The translations under genes were made by a program, and so were the position numbers. A stretch of DNA of 64,000 nt from an uncultured Bacteroidales bacterium (GTDB taxonomy: Bacteria; Bacteroidota; Bacteroidia; Bacteroidales; UBA932): positions 62,001 through 126,000 of the forward strand of contig CALUPD010000001.1 of the NCBI GenBank assembly GCA_944322605.1, in the 5' to 3' direction. Numbering within the stretch: the stretch's first letter is position 1; each line of letters starts with the position of its first letter. The notes below the pieces were generated by a model. That model had not been told where the DNA came from. It made no database searches and was given only the letters and a program-made list of their open reading frames with translations. Positions 1 to 8,580 of this stretch are shown here, one piece after another.

Positions 1-1277
1 CTTACGGTAATAACGGCGGTACTGTGTACAGGTGGACTTTCACGGCTGAGGAATCAATGTTCAGCAGCGTTTTCCTTTCGGGCTATTATGTGATTTCGAA
101 TGCCAATTTCTTCCTCAACAAAATCGAGAATATCGATGTCGCTACTTTGGGAGAAGGTGCGGATCGCGTTGTGAATGCTACAAAGGGCTTAGCGTTCTTC
201 AACAGGGCTTATGCAATGAACATGCTTGCTGAAAGGTTCTGCCCTGCATACGTCGATGACGAAACTGCCAAGAACTCATTGGGCCTGTCCATAGTCAGGA
301 CTTATTCCCCTACATCGGATCCTACGACCTATCCGGGAAGGGCTGATTTGTACACGACTTATCAGGCGATACTGGAAGATATAGATTCGGCCGCTGTTTA
401 TATTACGACTACCGGTACTCCGGACAGCCCGCAAGTTACAGCTGACGCGATCAAAGGTCTCAGGACCCGTGTGCTTCTTAACATGTTCAAATATGAAGAA
501 GCAGCTGAACTCGCTTCTGAACTTATCGGATTGAACAGGTATAATCTTATTTCCGAAGCTGACGAATATGCAAGCATGTGGGTGAATGATGACGGCCGCG
601 AATCAATCATGCAGTTTACCGCATCGATGACGAACAACGAGCTTCCTGCATCCAATTCGTTCAACTATCTGATGTTCGATAAGGCTACAGGCCAGTATAC
701 TTCTTATTACCTTCCTGAATCAGGCATATTGAGCCTCTATGACAAGACGAACGACATTCGTTATGGCGCGTATTTCGGCGACTATACGGTTTCCATAAAC
801 GGAAGCCGCGAAGTGGTGGCTTGCCATAAGTATATGGGTAACCCGTCGTTGTACAATCCTTCAGGAAACTCGAACTATATAAACAAGCCTAAATTGTTCA
901 GGATTGCTGAAATGTATCTGATTGCGGCTGAAGGTTATGCAATGTCAGGAAATGAAGGATTGGCTAACCAGTACCTGAATGACCTTAGAAGCAAGCGTAT
1001 AACCGGATATTCAGCGCAGACATATAGCGGTGAAGAGCTTATCAATGAAATACGTGTAGAAAGATTGAAAGAGCTTTTCGCAGAAGGTTTCAGGCTTAAC
1101 GACCTCAAGAGGTGGAACATGCAGATGGCAAGGACCTCTCCTCAAAATGCGCAGTGCGTGGATCAGGGATCGGATTTGGTTATTCCGGCAGGCGACCATA
1201 GGTTTGTTTGGGCAATTCCTCAGGCTGAAATCGACGCTAACCCTCAGTACAAGGGCCAGCAGAATACGGGTTATTAA
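1..1277 (+). CDS. SusD/RagB-family nutrient-binding lipoprotein (5' end outside window)
   Basis: The frame is open from the first bases of the window, so the N-terminus with its lipoprotein signal is missing. The C-terminal half has the classic RagB/SusD pattern: a helix reading KLFRIAEMYLIAAEGYA, then a second helix pair ending NDLRSKR, and the motif RVERLKELFAEGFRLNDLKRW near the end. SusD proteins sit on the outer membrane as a lid over a SusC TonB-dependent channel and capture glycans or peptides. The SusC partner would be expected just upstream, outside the window. A small lipoprotein gene follows 23 bp later and a secreted protease further on. The substrate could therefore be peptide rather than glycan, but this is inference. 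Confidence 0.93.
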   Translation, partial: YGNNGGTVYRWTFTAEESMFSSVFLSGYYVISNANFFLNKIENIDVATLGEGADRVVNATKGLAFFNRAYAMNMLAERFCPAYVDDETAKNSLGLSIVRTYSPTSDPTTYPGRADLYTTYQAILEDIDSAAVYITTTGTPDSPQVTADAIKGLRTRVLLNMFKYEEAAELASELIGLNRYNLISEADEYASMWVNDDGRESIMQFTASMTNNELPASNSFNYLMFDKATGQYTSYYLPESGILSLYDKTNDIRYGAYFGDYTVSINGSREVVACHKYMGNPSLYNPSGNSNYINKPKLFRIAEMYLIAAEGYAMSGNEGLANQYLNDLRSKRITGYSAQTYSGEELINEIRVERLKELFAEGFRLNDLKRWNMQMARTSPQNAQCVDQGSDLVIPAGDHRFVWAIPQAEIDANPQYKGQQNTGY

Positions 1278-1300
1278 TATTAACTTTAAACCATAAAGAA

Positions 1301-2176
1301 ATGATAAAGAATTTGTTAAAAATATTTTCAGTAGCAGTTCTGTCATTGTCAATGATGTCTTGCACCCCGGAAGCAACCGGAGATTCGGCCGTGGGTTTCG
1401 CAAGTTCAAGCCTTGAAGTGAATGCAGCGCGTTATTTGAAAATTCCTATTTACGTGACAGGAAAGACTACTGTCTATCCTATAGAATTGACAGTGGATGT
1501 CCAGCAAGGCAGCATGGGCATTATCAATACCGACTATCTCGTGACTTCTACGAAGCTTAAGATTCAGGAAGGCATGGACAGTGTGAATCTGGAAATCTAT
1601 ATTCCTGATATGACTGTCGCTTTGGATTTCACCCTTACGATAACCAAGGCATCTAATGCCCAAAGCATTTCTACTCCGACAACGGCTGTGACAGTCATGC
1701 CTGCCAAGAACGATATTTCATCAATGTACGGCGAATATACGCTTACGGCCAATTCCGGTCTCGGTTATGGCAGCGGCTCTGTTACGGCATCCGCCAGCAT
1801 TACGAACCCTGATCTCGGGCTTCAGCTCATGAATTTCGTGCCGGCAGTTCAAAATGTCGCAGTCAATGCGGTAGTGAGCATGAATGATAATGAGGAATTT
1901 TCAGGAATCGCTGTTCTTGTCGGCGGTACTGATCCATGGGTCGATACCCAGTTGACGACAACCGACGGGCAAGTGCTTGAAGGCCTTTATTTGTTGGGCT
2001 ATGCTAACGGCGTGCCATCAGCTGCCATGTCTCAGGTAAACGGGGAAATCGCACGTGACGGCAGCATCAGCTTTACAACGGAAGGAATCTGCATATGGGC
2101 AGGGTCTTATGATCCGTCGATAGGCGGAATGGCTTATGAAACGCTGACCAATATCAAGCTTGTTCCGGTAGACTAA
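1301..2176 (+). CDS. Lipoprotein accompanying SusCD (Calx-beta/DUF4843-like)
   Basis: The 291-residue product starts with a lipoprotein signal peptide ending LSMMSC (Cys21). The body is beta-rich with no recognised enzyme motif. Residues about 30-115 (VGFASSSLEVNAARYLKIPI onward, with EGMDSVNLEIYIPD) resemble the Calx-beta-like strand pattern of small lipoproteins encoded after SusCD pairs. The gene is 23 bp after susD, which suggests the same operon, and is closed by a strong terminator. It is probably an accessory surface binding lipoprotein of the SusCD complex. Assignment to a named Pfam family is tentative. Confidence 0.8.
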   Translation: MIKNLLKIFSVAVLSLSMMSCTPEATGDSAVGFASSSLEVNAARYLKIPIYVTGKTTVYPIELTVDVQQGSMGIINTDYLVTSTKLKIQEGMDSVNLEIYIPDMTVALDFTLTITKASNAQSISTPTTAVTVMPAKNDISSMYGEYTLTANSGLGYGSGSVTASASITNPDLGLQLMNFVPAVQNVAVNAVVSMNDNEEFSGIAVLVGGTDPWVDTQLTTTDGQVLEGLYLLGYANGVPSAAMSQVNGEIARDGSISFTTEGICIWAGSYDPSIGGMAYETLTNIKLVPVD

Positions 2177-2199
2177 TCAGTTTCTATTTTCTATAAAGG

Positions 2200-2228
2200 A
2201 CAGCCGCAATTTTGCGGCTGTTTTTTTT
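2200..2228 (+). terminator. Rho-independent terminator after the SusD operon
   Basis: A 9-bp perfect stem (ACAGCCGCA / TGCGGCTGT, 2200-2208 with 2213-2221) and a 4-nt loop are followed by a run of eight T. It lies 24 bp after the lipoprotein stop codon. Confidence 0.9.
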
Positions 2229-2292
2229 ATCGAAATTGTAATGGTTTTAAAAAAAATATTAACTTGCGTTTTCAATCATTAAATATTCAGAA

Positions 2293-5028
2293 ATGCTAAG
2301 ATTAAGTTTTATCAGTTTTTGCTGTTTTGTGGCATCGGCGCTTCTTTTGTGTTCGTGCCAGCATGAACCCGTAAAACCGGTAGATGACGGTTCCGGAGCG
2401 CAGGTGAACGAATCTTTGTATCAAAAAGGATTTGTCCGGATCAAGGTTTCGGAAGAACTTGCCGGTGTCCTGGAAGAAAACACCGAGGGCGGAGAGGTCA
2501 AATCTATCGGTGTCAAGTCTTCAGACGACGTGCTTGCGGCCCTCGGGGCTTCGGGCATAAAGCGTACTTTCCCTTATGCGGGCAAATTCGAGAAGAGAGC
2601 CCGCGAATGGGGCATGCACAGGTGGTACGATGTCACTTTCGATCCTGAAAATACGGTTACTAAAGCCAAATCGGATCTTTCCGGAATCGAGGGAGTGGAG
2701 ATTGTGGACCTTATGCCTAAGGTGATCGCTCCCAAGTATACGAAGGCTCCTGCCGGGATGGCTGCTTCCAAGGCGGCTTCCCAAAGCGCGATAGACATTT
2801 TTGACGACCCGAGCCGCAGCCTTCAGTGGCATTACGATAACAGCGGGACTTCGAGCGTTGCGGGAGGAGTTGCCGGTTGCGACATAAATGTCGTTTCGAC
2901 ATGGCAGAATTATGTCAAGGGCAGTCCTGAAATCGTAGTGGCAGTGATAGACGGAGGCGTGCAGTACGATCATCCTGACCTTGCCGCCAACATGTGGGTC
3001 AACGAGGTCGAACTTAACGGCTCTTCGGGAAGGGACGATGACGGAAACGGCTATGTGGATGACATATACGGATTCAATTTCTATACTGGCAGAGGTACGA
3101 TAACTCCTGCCGAACACGGAACCCATGTCGCAGGAACTGTGGCTGCCGTGAATAACAACGGGATAGGGCTGTGCGGAGTGGCCGGAGGCGATTATGCGGC
3201 CGGTCAGCAGGGAGCGAGGATCATGTCTTGCCAGATATTCAGCTCTGACGGCGAGGACGGCGTAGATGCAGCCTCAGCATTTTATTATGCGGCAAACAAC
3301 GGCGCGATAATAGCCCAAAACAGCTGGGGCTATGAAGAACTTGCTGAAACGCCTCAATCGGACAAGGACGCCATAGATTATTTCATCGCGACGGCAGGCA
3401 CCGATGAGGAAGGCAACCAGGTCGGGCCTATGAAAGGAGGGATAGTGATATTCGCTGCCGGCAATGAAGACAGGAATTACGGCGCTCCTGCAAGTTATGA
3501 CAAGGTCATTGCAGTTACGGCTCTTGCAGCCGATTATAAAAGGGCCTATTATTCGAATTACGGAACATGGGCGGATATTGCAGCTCCCGGCGGTGATGCC
3601 AATAAGGGCCAATATGTTTGGAGCACTGTGATCAACAACAGGTATGACGGCTTGCAGGGAACATCCATGGCGTGTCCTCATGTTTCAGGCATAGCTGCGC
3701 TTATAATCGAAAAATTCGGCGGCCCCGGATTTACTGCGGACCAGCTGCGGGACCTGATGGAACTTGCGTGCGTGCCTGATGAAATGTATAAGTACAACAG
3801 CGATTATAAGGATCAGCTCGGCATAGGCCTTATCGATGTGACAAGGGCGATGTCGATGGGAAGCACGATTGCTCCGGAGCAGGTTACCGGATTGGCAGAG
3901 GTTTCTGTTTCTGCAAACAACGTGACATTGTCGTGGACAGTGCCTTCCGACGAGGATGACACAAAGCCGTCTTATTATAATGTCTATTACAGCAAGCAGC
4001 AGTTCGACAAGGACATAGACAGGAAGAACCTGCCGGAAGGCATTTCTTCTAAGAATTTCGCTGCCGGTTCTGAAAACGTAGGCGAGACGATGAGCGTGGA
4101 ACTTGCCTTTGATGAATTCTCGACCACGTATTATGTGGCGGTAGACGCTACCGACATGGCGAGAAACCTTTCCGAATTGTCAGATATAATAACGGTGACT
4201 ACTGCTGACAACAACCTTCCTGAGATTACTCCGGTCTCAGAAACGGATATGACAATCGAAAATTACCAGCAGGCGCAGCTTGAATTTTCAGTAATCGATC
4301 CTGACGGCCATACGATGACGTATTCCGTAGAGCCTTCTTCGCAGGCGGTGACTGTCGGCAGAGGCGATGGCAGTTCGGTGATAGTGACTGTCAACGGACC
4401 TTCTCTCGATCCGGGCACGCATGAATTCACATTCAAGGCCAAGGACGCATTCGGAGGAGAATCGTCTTGCGGATTCAGCATAGAAGTCAAGCCTAACAAC
4501 TCTCCTGTATCGTCGGGGCAGATAGAAGACATGATGCTCTCAAGGGGCGGACAGAATACCACTGTCGACCTGAACGAGTTTTTCAAGGATCCGGACGGGG
4601 AAAAACTGACATATATGACCTCGATGGAACCTAACGGAATCGTAAGGCTTGTCATCGATGACAACGGAATAATGACAATAACTCCTGAAGCGGCCGGAAT
4701 GACTGAAATAACAGTCACGGCTGTCGATTTTGCGGAAGAAAACGCTTCGATCAAGTTCAAAGTGCTTGTGTCAGGAAGCTCGACAGCGGATGTGGAGATT
4801 TATCCTAATCCAGTGATCGATTATTTGAATTTCAGGTCGATGACTGACAGGACTATAGATGTCCGCATATACAATGACGGAGGAAACCTTGTTTATGAGG
4901 AAAAAGGAATGCAGGCGTCCTCGTTTGTTCCTGGCCGCATTGACATGTCGGATTTTAATCCGGGAGTTTATGTTCTATTAGTCGAATATGAAGGTAAAGA
5001 AATCAGGCAAAATATAGTTAAGTTATGA
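2293..5028 (+). CDS. Subtilisin-like (S8) serine protease with T9SS sorting domain
   Basis: The product has 911 residues. The N-terminus is a signal peptide with a lipobox-like LLCSC (Cys22). A pro-region follows, then an S8 catalytic domain at about residues 165-510 with the full triad: Asp220 (AVIDGGVQYDHPDL), His275 (EHGTHVAGTV) and Ser458 (GTSMACPHVSG). Fibronectin-III-like and cadherin-like beta domains follow (about 515-830). The last ~80 residues begin VEIYPNPVIDYLNF and end RQNIVKL, a type A T9SS C-terminal sorting signal. The protein is expected to cross the outer membrane by T9SS and act at the cell surface or be released. The stop codon overlaps the next gene, a PorV/PorQ-like barrel, by 4 bp. 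A lipobox together with a T9SS signal is unusual; the lipobox may be fortuitous. Confidence 0.93.
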   Translation: MLRLSFISFCCFVASALLLCSCQHEPVKPVDDGSGAQVNESLYQKGFVRIKVSEELAGVLEENTEGGEVKSIGVKSSDDVLAALGASGIKRTFPYAGKFEKRAREWGMHRWYDVTFDPENTVTKAKSDLSGIEGVEIVDLMPKVIAPKYTKAPAGMAASKAASQSAIDIFDDPSRSLQWHYDNSGTSSVAGGVAGCDINVVSTWQNYVKGSPEIVVAVIDGGVQYDHPDLAANMWVNEVELNGSSGRDDDGNGYVDDIYGFNFYTGRGTITPAEHGTHVAGTVAAVNNNGIGLCGVAGGDYAAGQQGARIMSCQIFSSDGEDGVDAASAFYYAANNGAIIAQNSWGYEELAETPQSDKDAIDYFIATAGTDEEGNQVGPMKGGIVIFAAGNEDRNYGAPASYDKVIAVTALAADYKRAYYSNYGTWADIAAPGGDANKGQYVWSTVINNRYDGLQGTSMACPHVSGIAALIIEKFGGPGFTADQLRDLMELACVPDEMYKYNSDYKDQLGIGLIDVTRAMSMGSTIAPEQVTGLAEVSVSANNVTLSWTVPSDEDDTKPSYYNVYYSKQQFDKDIDRKNLPEGISSKNFAAGSENVGETMSVELAFDEFSTTYYVAVDATDMARNLSELSDIITVTTADNNLPEITPVSETDMTIENYQQAQLEFSVIDPDGHTMTYSVEPSSQAVTVGRGDGSSVIVTVNGPSLDPGTHEFTFKAKDAFGGESSCGFSIEVKPNNSPVSSGQIEDMMLSRGGQNTTVDLNEFFKDPDGEKLTYMTSMEPNGIVRLVIDDNGIMTITPEAAGMTEITVTAVDFAEENASIKFKVLVSGSSTADVEIYPNPVIDYLNFRSMTDRTIDVRIYNDGGNLVYEEKGMQASSFVPGRIDMSDFNPGVYVLLVEYEGKEIRQNIVKL

Positions 5029-5978
5029 TGAAGAGATATTTAGGATTAGTATCGCTCGCAATGCTTTTTGCTGGCGTATCGGCGCAGGCTCAGTCGGAAA
5101 CCACCTCCATGTCGGGATTCATGGATTATCCCGACGATGCCAGGACCATGGCGATGGGCGGCGCGTCACTGGCGGCTGACGCGAATGCGTTTACCATTGG
5201 AGTCAATCCGGCCGGCATGGTACTTTCAGATGATTTCATGGCTATAGGTGTCAATTATATGTCGTGGTCGGCTTCTAACGCTGATTACTTGGGACTTTCA
5301 GGATTCCTGAATATAGGTTCGAGATTCGCTGTCTCGGTCAACGCCAAATACAATATGCTTCCGAAATACAATATGGTAGATGATGGCGGCAATTTCGTCG
5401 GTGAATATGCTCCGGGGAATTATTCGGTAGGCGTAGGTGTAGCGTACAGGATATTGGACGGCTTTTCCGTCGGCGCGAATTTCAGGTATGCAGGCTCTTC
5501 CCTTGCAAGGCAGGGTTCGGTGCAGGGTTATCATCACGGCTCTGCTTTTGCCGCTGACATATCCTTGATGTACCGTTACAAAGGCCTGAATGTGGCAGTC
5601 GCTGCGAATAACCTTGGAACGGAAATGTCATTCGGCTTCAAAGGTGTCTCTCTTCCTGCTGCTGCAAAGCTCGGTGTCGCCTATAACTGGGACATGGCCG
5701 AGAAGCACAGGCTGACAGCAAGCGCGGAGTACGACATGTACCTTTACAATATTTCGTCGGCCGCAGCCGTAGGATTGGAATATGCATTCAATGACATGGT
5801 TTATGTGAGGGGCGGTTACCATTACGGGGCTGACGATACTCCTTTCGGAAGCTATGTCTCTGTCGGCGCGGGAGTCAAGGTTATCGGCATATCCTTGAAT
5901 GCGGCGTATGTCCTGCCTGGGGCAAGTTCGTATTTGTTGCAGAATACTTTCAATATTTCTCTCGGATACGAGTTCTGA
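5025..5978 (+). CDS. PorV/PorQ-family outer-membrane beta-barrel protein
   Basis: The 317-residue product has a signal peptide (cleavage near VSAQAQS). The motif after it, DDARTMAMGGASLAADANAF followed by NPAGM, is the N-terminal signature of the PorV/PorQ (FadL-like) family, and alternating beta strands run to the C-terminal GYEF. PorV shuttles T9SS cargo from the translocon to the attachment complex, and PorQ-type relatives also serve the system. The start overlaps the protease stop by ATGA, so the two are translationally coupled. This pairing suggests a partner barrel for the upstream protease. Whether it is the cell's main PorV or a specialised paralogue cannot be told here. Confidence 0.85.
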   Translation: MMKRYLGLVSLAMLFAGVSAQAQSETTSMSGFMDYPDDARTMAMGGASLAADANAFTIGVNPAGMVLSDDFMAIGVNYMSWSASNADYLGLSGFLNIGSRFAVSVNAKYNMLPKYNMVDDGGNFVGEYAPGNYSVGVGVAYRILDGFSVGANFRYAGSSLARQGSVQGYHHGSAFAADISLMYRYKGLNVAVAANNLGTEMSFGFKGVSLPAAAKLGVAYNWDMAEKHRLTASAEYDMYLYNISSAAAVGLEYAFNDMVYVRGGYHYGADDTPFGSYVSVGAGVKVIGISLNAAYVLPGASSYLLQNTFNISLGYEF

Positions 5979-5996
5979 CGGCAATTAGACAGGTTC

Positions 5997-6033
5997 AAAG
6001 GAGGCTGTGCCGACAGTGGCGCGGCCTCCTTTT
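5997..6033 (+). terminator. Terminator after the protease-PorV operon
   Basis: Arms AAAGGAGGC (5997-6005) and GCCTCCTTT (6024-6032) form a 9-bp stem that ends in a T-rich stretch, 18 bp after the stop codon. Confidence 0.8.
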
Positions 6034-6126
6034 CTGTAATACGGCCGGATGCCGGACTTCTGTGCCGGTTTTCCGGAAAATGCATGGGATGCGGCCGCGT
6101 TATGCAGAAGGCATGTCCGCATTTGC

Positions 6127-6181
6127 CATTATAAAAGCCATCCCGGTTGCTTTGCATGCAGCCGGGATGGCTTTTATAATG
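6127..6181. terminator. Long perfect hairpin between convergent genes, probable bidirectional terminator
   Basis: A perfect 20-bp inverted repeat (6127-6146 with 6162-6181) encloses a 15-nt loop. The GC-rich inner stem is flanked by A-rich and T-rich outer stem, so transcripts from either side would end in a hairpin plus U-tract. It lies between the + strand PorV-like gene and a - strand gene. Confidence 0.75.
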
Positions 6182-6256
6182 AACTGCCTGATGCAGTTTT
6201 TATTATGTCGCGGACCGGCCTTGCCTGCCTTTGTTCCGCTTTGCAGTTATGCGTGA

Positions 6257-6529
6257 TTATTTGTTGAGCTCGCTTATCCTTATGAACAGCCCGTCCATCT
6301 TTTCAAGCATGTCCTTTTTCAATTCTGCATAATGCTTTCTTATGTTTTCTTTGTCAGGATGGTTCGCTCTGTCGAACAACGAATTTCTCAAGTCCACGAT
6401 GTCGTTTATGATAGAGTTGCAGTCTTCCTGCTTTTTGTCAGGGTACAGGTACATGAACGCCCAGCAGTCGGATATTGCTTCGGTAGCGAGATAATCGATG
6501 TCTTTTTTCAGATTTCTTAAATTAGCCAT
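6257..6529 (-). CDS. Conserved small helical hypothetical protein (90 aa)
   Basis: The product is 90 residues with no signal peptide, largely alpha-helical and charged, starting MANLRNLKKDIDYLATE. It contains DCWAFMYLYPDKKQED and ends in a helix GLFIRISELNK. I recognise it as the kind of small cytoplasmic protein often found in Bacteroidales, but I know no function. It has its own promoter candidate (CAAATATA on the + strand at 6559-6566), divergent from the radical SAM gene. Confidence 0.75.
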   Translation of the reverse strand: MANLRNLKKDIDYLATEAISDCWAFMYLYPDKKQEDCNSIINDIVDLRNSLFDRANHPDKENIRKHYAELKKDMLEKMDGLFIRISELNK

Positions 6530-6558
6530 ATTTATACGTTTTTATGATTTCATCAATG

Positions 6559-6566
6559 CAAATATA
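6559..6566 (-). promoter_or_regulatory. Bacteroidetes -7 element for the 90-aa gene
   Basis: On the - strand the sequence reads TATATTTG, an exact TAnnTTTG, about 30 bp before the start codon. No clear -33 TTTG is visible. Confidence 0.5.
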
Positions 6567-6588
6567 GCGAGAAATGCCGGAATATCCC

Positions 6589-6596
6589 TATTTTTG
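6589..6596 (+). promoter_or_regulatory. Bacteroidetes -7 element for the TIGR01212 radical SAM gene
   Basis: TATTTTTG is an exact TAnnTTTG, 57 bp upstream of the start codon. It is divergent from the - strand element at 6559-6566, so the two promoters share about 40 bp. Confidence 0.5.
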
Positions 6597-6652
6597 CGAA
6601 AATAATCCGCAGGCTTGCCCGCATGGAGCGGCGTGCGGCATAATCAGGCCAT

Positions 6653-7594
6653 ATGCAGACACAGGAAAGAAGGTACAGGTCTTATGTCGGGTATTTCAGG
6701 GAAACCTATGGCGAAAGGCTTCAGAAAGTAGTAATAGACGCAGGGTTTACATGCCCCAACCGTGACGGCTCTAAAGGTACCGGAGGGTGCTCTTTTTGCG
6801 ACAATAATGCATTCCATCCTTCTTACAGCACTCCGGACAAAAGCATCATCAGGCAATTGGAAGAAGGCATGGAGTTCCATAGGAACAGGTACAGGAATGC
6901 TGCGCGGTACCTTGCATATTTCCAGTCGTATTCAGGCACATACGCTCCTCTTGAAAAATTGAGGCCTCTTTATGAAGAAGCCTTGTCGCATCCGGACGTG
7001 GCCGGCATTGTCATAGGCACGAGGCCTGACTGCGTAGATGAGGAGAAGCTCGATTATCTTTCTTTCCTTTCGAAAAAGCATATAGTAATAGTAGAATACG
7101 GGATAGAATCGTGTTATGACAGGACTTTGGAGAGGGTGAACCGTTGCCATTCCTTTGCGGATGCCGAAAGGGCTGTGGAGATGACTGCATCCAAGGGAAT
7201 CGTGCAGGGCGCGCATTTCATATTCGGGCTTCCAGGGGAAACAGTGGACGAAATGATGCATACTGCGTCCATAATAAGCAGGCTTCCGATTCATTCCGTC
7301 AAATTCCACCAGCTTCAGATCATAAAGGGGACGAGGATGGAAAAGGAATATTCGGAACATCCTGAGGATTTCGTTACGTTCTCGCTCGGGGAATATATCG
7401 ATTTCTTTGCGCATTATCTTGAATATTTGCGCCCGGACCTTTATATCGAGCGTTTTGCAGGCGAGGTCCCGCCGCGTTTTGTCAATTCCGTCCCGTGGGG
7501 GGCTGTAAGGAATGTCGAATTGCTGAACATGCTCGAAAAAAGGCTGGAAGAACTCGATATCCGCCAGGGAGACAAGTATGTTCCTTCCGTTTAG
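6653..7594 (+). CDS. TIGR01212-family radical SAM protein (YhcC-like)
   Basis: The product has 313 residues. The cluster motif is atypical: Cys34-X11-Cys46-X2-Cys49 (TCPNRDG..GGCSFCDN), which is characteristic of the TIGR01212/YhcC group of radical SAM proteins. Further family segments are TRPDCVDEEKL, the glycine-rich GLPGETVDEM, and KFHQLQIIKGT. The Cys cluster would bind a [4Fe-4S] cluster for S-adenosylmethionine cleavage. The reaction and substrate of this family are not established to my knowledge. The ATG start leaves the typical N-terminus RRYRSYVGYFRETYG intact. Confidence 0.92.
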   Translation: MQTQERRYRSYVGYFRETYGERLQKVVIDAGFTCPNRDGSKGTGGCSFCDNNAFHPSYSTPDKSIIRQLEEGMEFHRNRYRNAARYLAYFQSYSGTYAPLEKLRPLYEEALSHPDVAGIVIGTRPDCVDEEKLDYLSFLSKKHIVIVEYGIESCYDRTLERVNRCHSFADAERAVEMTASKGIVQGAHFIFGLPGETVDEMMHTASIISRLPIHSVKFHQLQIIKGTRMEKEYSEHPEDFVTFSLGEYIDFFAHYLEYLRPDLYIERFAGEVPPRFVNSVPWGAVRNVELLNMLEKRLEELDIRQGDKYVPSV

Positions 7595-7777
7595 GAAGGC
7601 CGCGCCGTCAATGGATGTACTTTATTGGCTAATTTTAAGTTCTTGTCCGATGCCGGCGGCATAATACCCTATTCAATGTCAGGATATTATTGACGTATTT
7701 CCCGAATGGCGGATGCTTTGATGCGTGCTCCGTGCCCGGCCGTTGTTTTTTCCTGCATTGGAGGCCTGCATGCGCAA

Positions 7778-8530
7778 TTATTCCGGCATGCCTGTTTTCC
7801 GGGCGATTACCATATGCCGCTTGTGCCCGAATCCTTTAAGCCTCTTTACTTCGAACCCTGCTCTCCTGAGGTTTTCCTTGACGGTTCCCTTTGCAGAATA
7901 AGTGGACAGTATCCCGTTGGCGTTCATGTTTTTGTAAATCGCGGAAAATATGCTTTCCGTCCATAAGTCCGGTTGCCTGTCAGGCGAGAAGGCGTCATAG
8001 AAGCATACGTCGGTTCCGGAAAAAACGTCTTCGGAAAATACTTCTGGAGAGGACAGGTCCCGTTTCAGCTTTGTGAGTAAGAATCCCGGCAGTATCTCTG
8101 TCTTCTCTTCCCATGCGCAGCCATGGATATTGTTGAATATCCGGCGGACGTCATCCATGTCGAATTCGGGGAAAACGCGGGCGGCCATTTTGTCGAATTC
8201 AAGTTCTTCGGACTCTTCGATGCTTATCGGAAACAGTTCCGTGGTTATGTATTCGATGGCAAGCCTCGGCCCGTCCATGTTCCTTTTTGCCGTGAACAAT
8301 GCGCATAGCAGGGCGTTGAGTCCTGTGCCGAATCCGGCCTCGGCGATTTTAATATGCAGCGGCGTCTTTTCTCCTTCCGCCCCGTCTATCCGGCGTGACA
8401 ATCCGTTATTGAGGTATACATGCACTGACTCGTCTATGGAACTTTCCGAAGAATGATAGGTCTCCCCTATGATTCCCGATTCGAGAGTCTTCGTTCCGTC
8501 TTCGCAGATTATTATTTTATTTCCATTCAT
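7778..8530 (-). CDS. mnmD: tRNA 5-methylaminomethyl-2-thiouridine(34) methyltransferase MnmD
   Basis: The 250-residue product matches the stand-alone methyltransferase domain of bifunctional MnmC. It has the N-terminal block DGTKTLESGIIGETYHS, the SAM-binding AEAGFGTGLNAL, VCFYDAFSPDRQPDLW with the conserved Asp-Ala-Phe-Ser-Pro, LSTYSAKGTVKENLRRAGF, and the C-terminal GFGHKRHMVIAR. MnmD methylates the nm5(s2)U34 intermediate at the tRNA wobble position to give mnm5(s2)U. The oxidase half of MnmC is absent, as is usual in MnmD-type organisms. The gene is divergent from guaB, 50 bp away. Confidence 0.93.
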   Translation of the reverse strand: MNGNKIIICEDGTKTLESGIIGETYHSSESSIDESVHVYLNNGLSRRIDGAEGEKTPLHIKIAEAGFGTGLNALLCALFTAKRNMDGPRLAIEYITTELFPISIEESEELEFDKMAARVFPEFDMDDVRRIFNNIHGCAWEEKTEILPGFLLTKLKRDLSSPEVFSEDVFSGTDVCFYDAFSPDRQPDLWTESIFSAIYKNMNANGILSTYSAKGTVKENLRRAGFEVKRLKGFGHKRHMVIARKTGMPE

Positions 8531-8551
8531 GCCGCAAAATACAAAAATTAT

Positions 8552-8559
8552 TATATTTG
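8552..8559 (+). promoter_or_regulatory. Bacteroidetes -7 element for guaB
   Basis: TATATTTG, an exact TAnnTTTG, lies 21 bp before the guaB ATG in an AT-rich gap. No obvious -33 element is seen. Confidence 0.6.
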
Positions 8560-8580
8560 CAGTTTAAAAAACAGTGAAAT

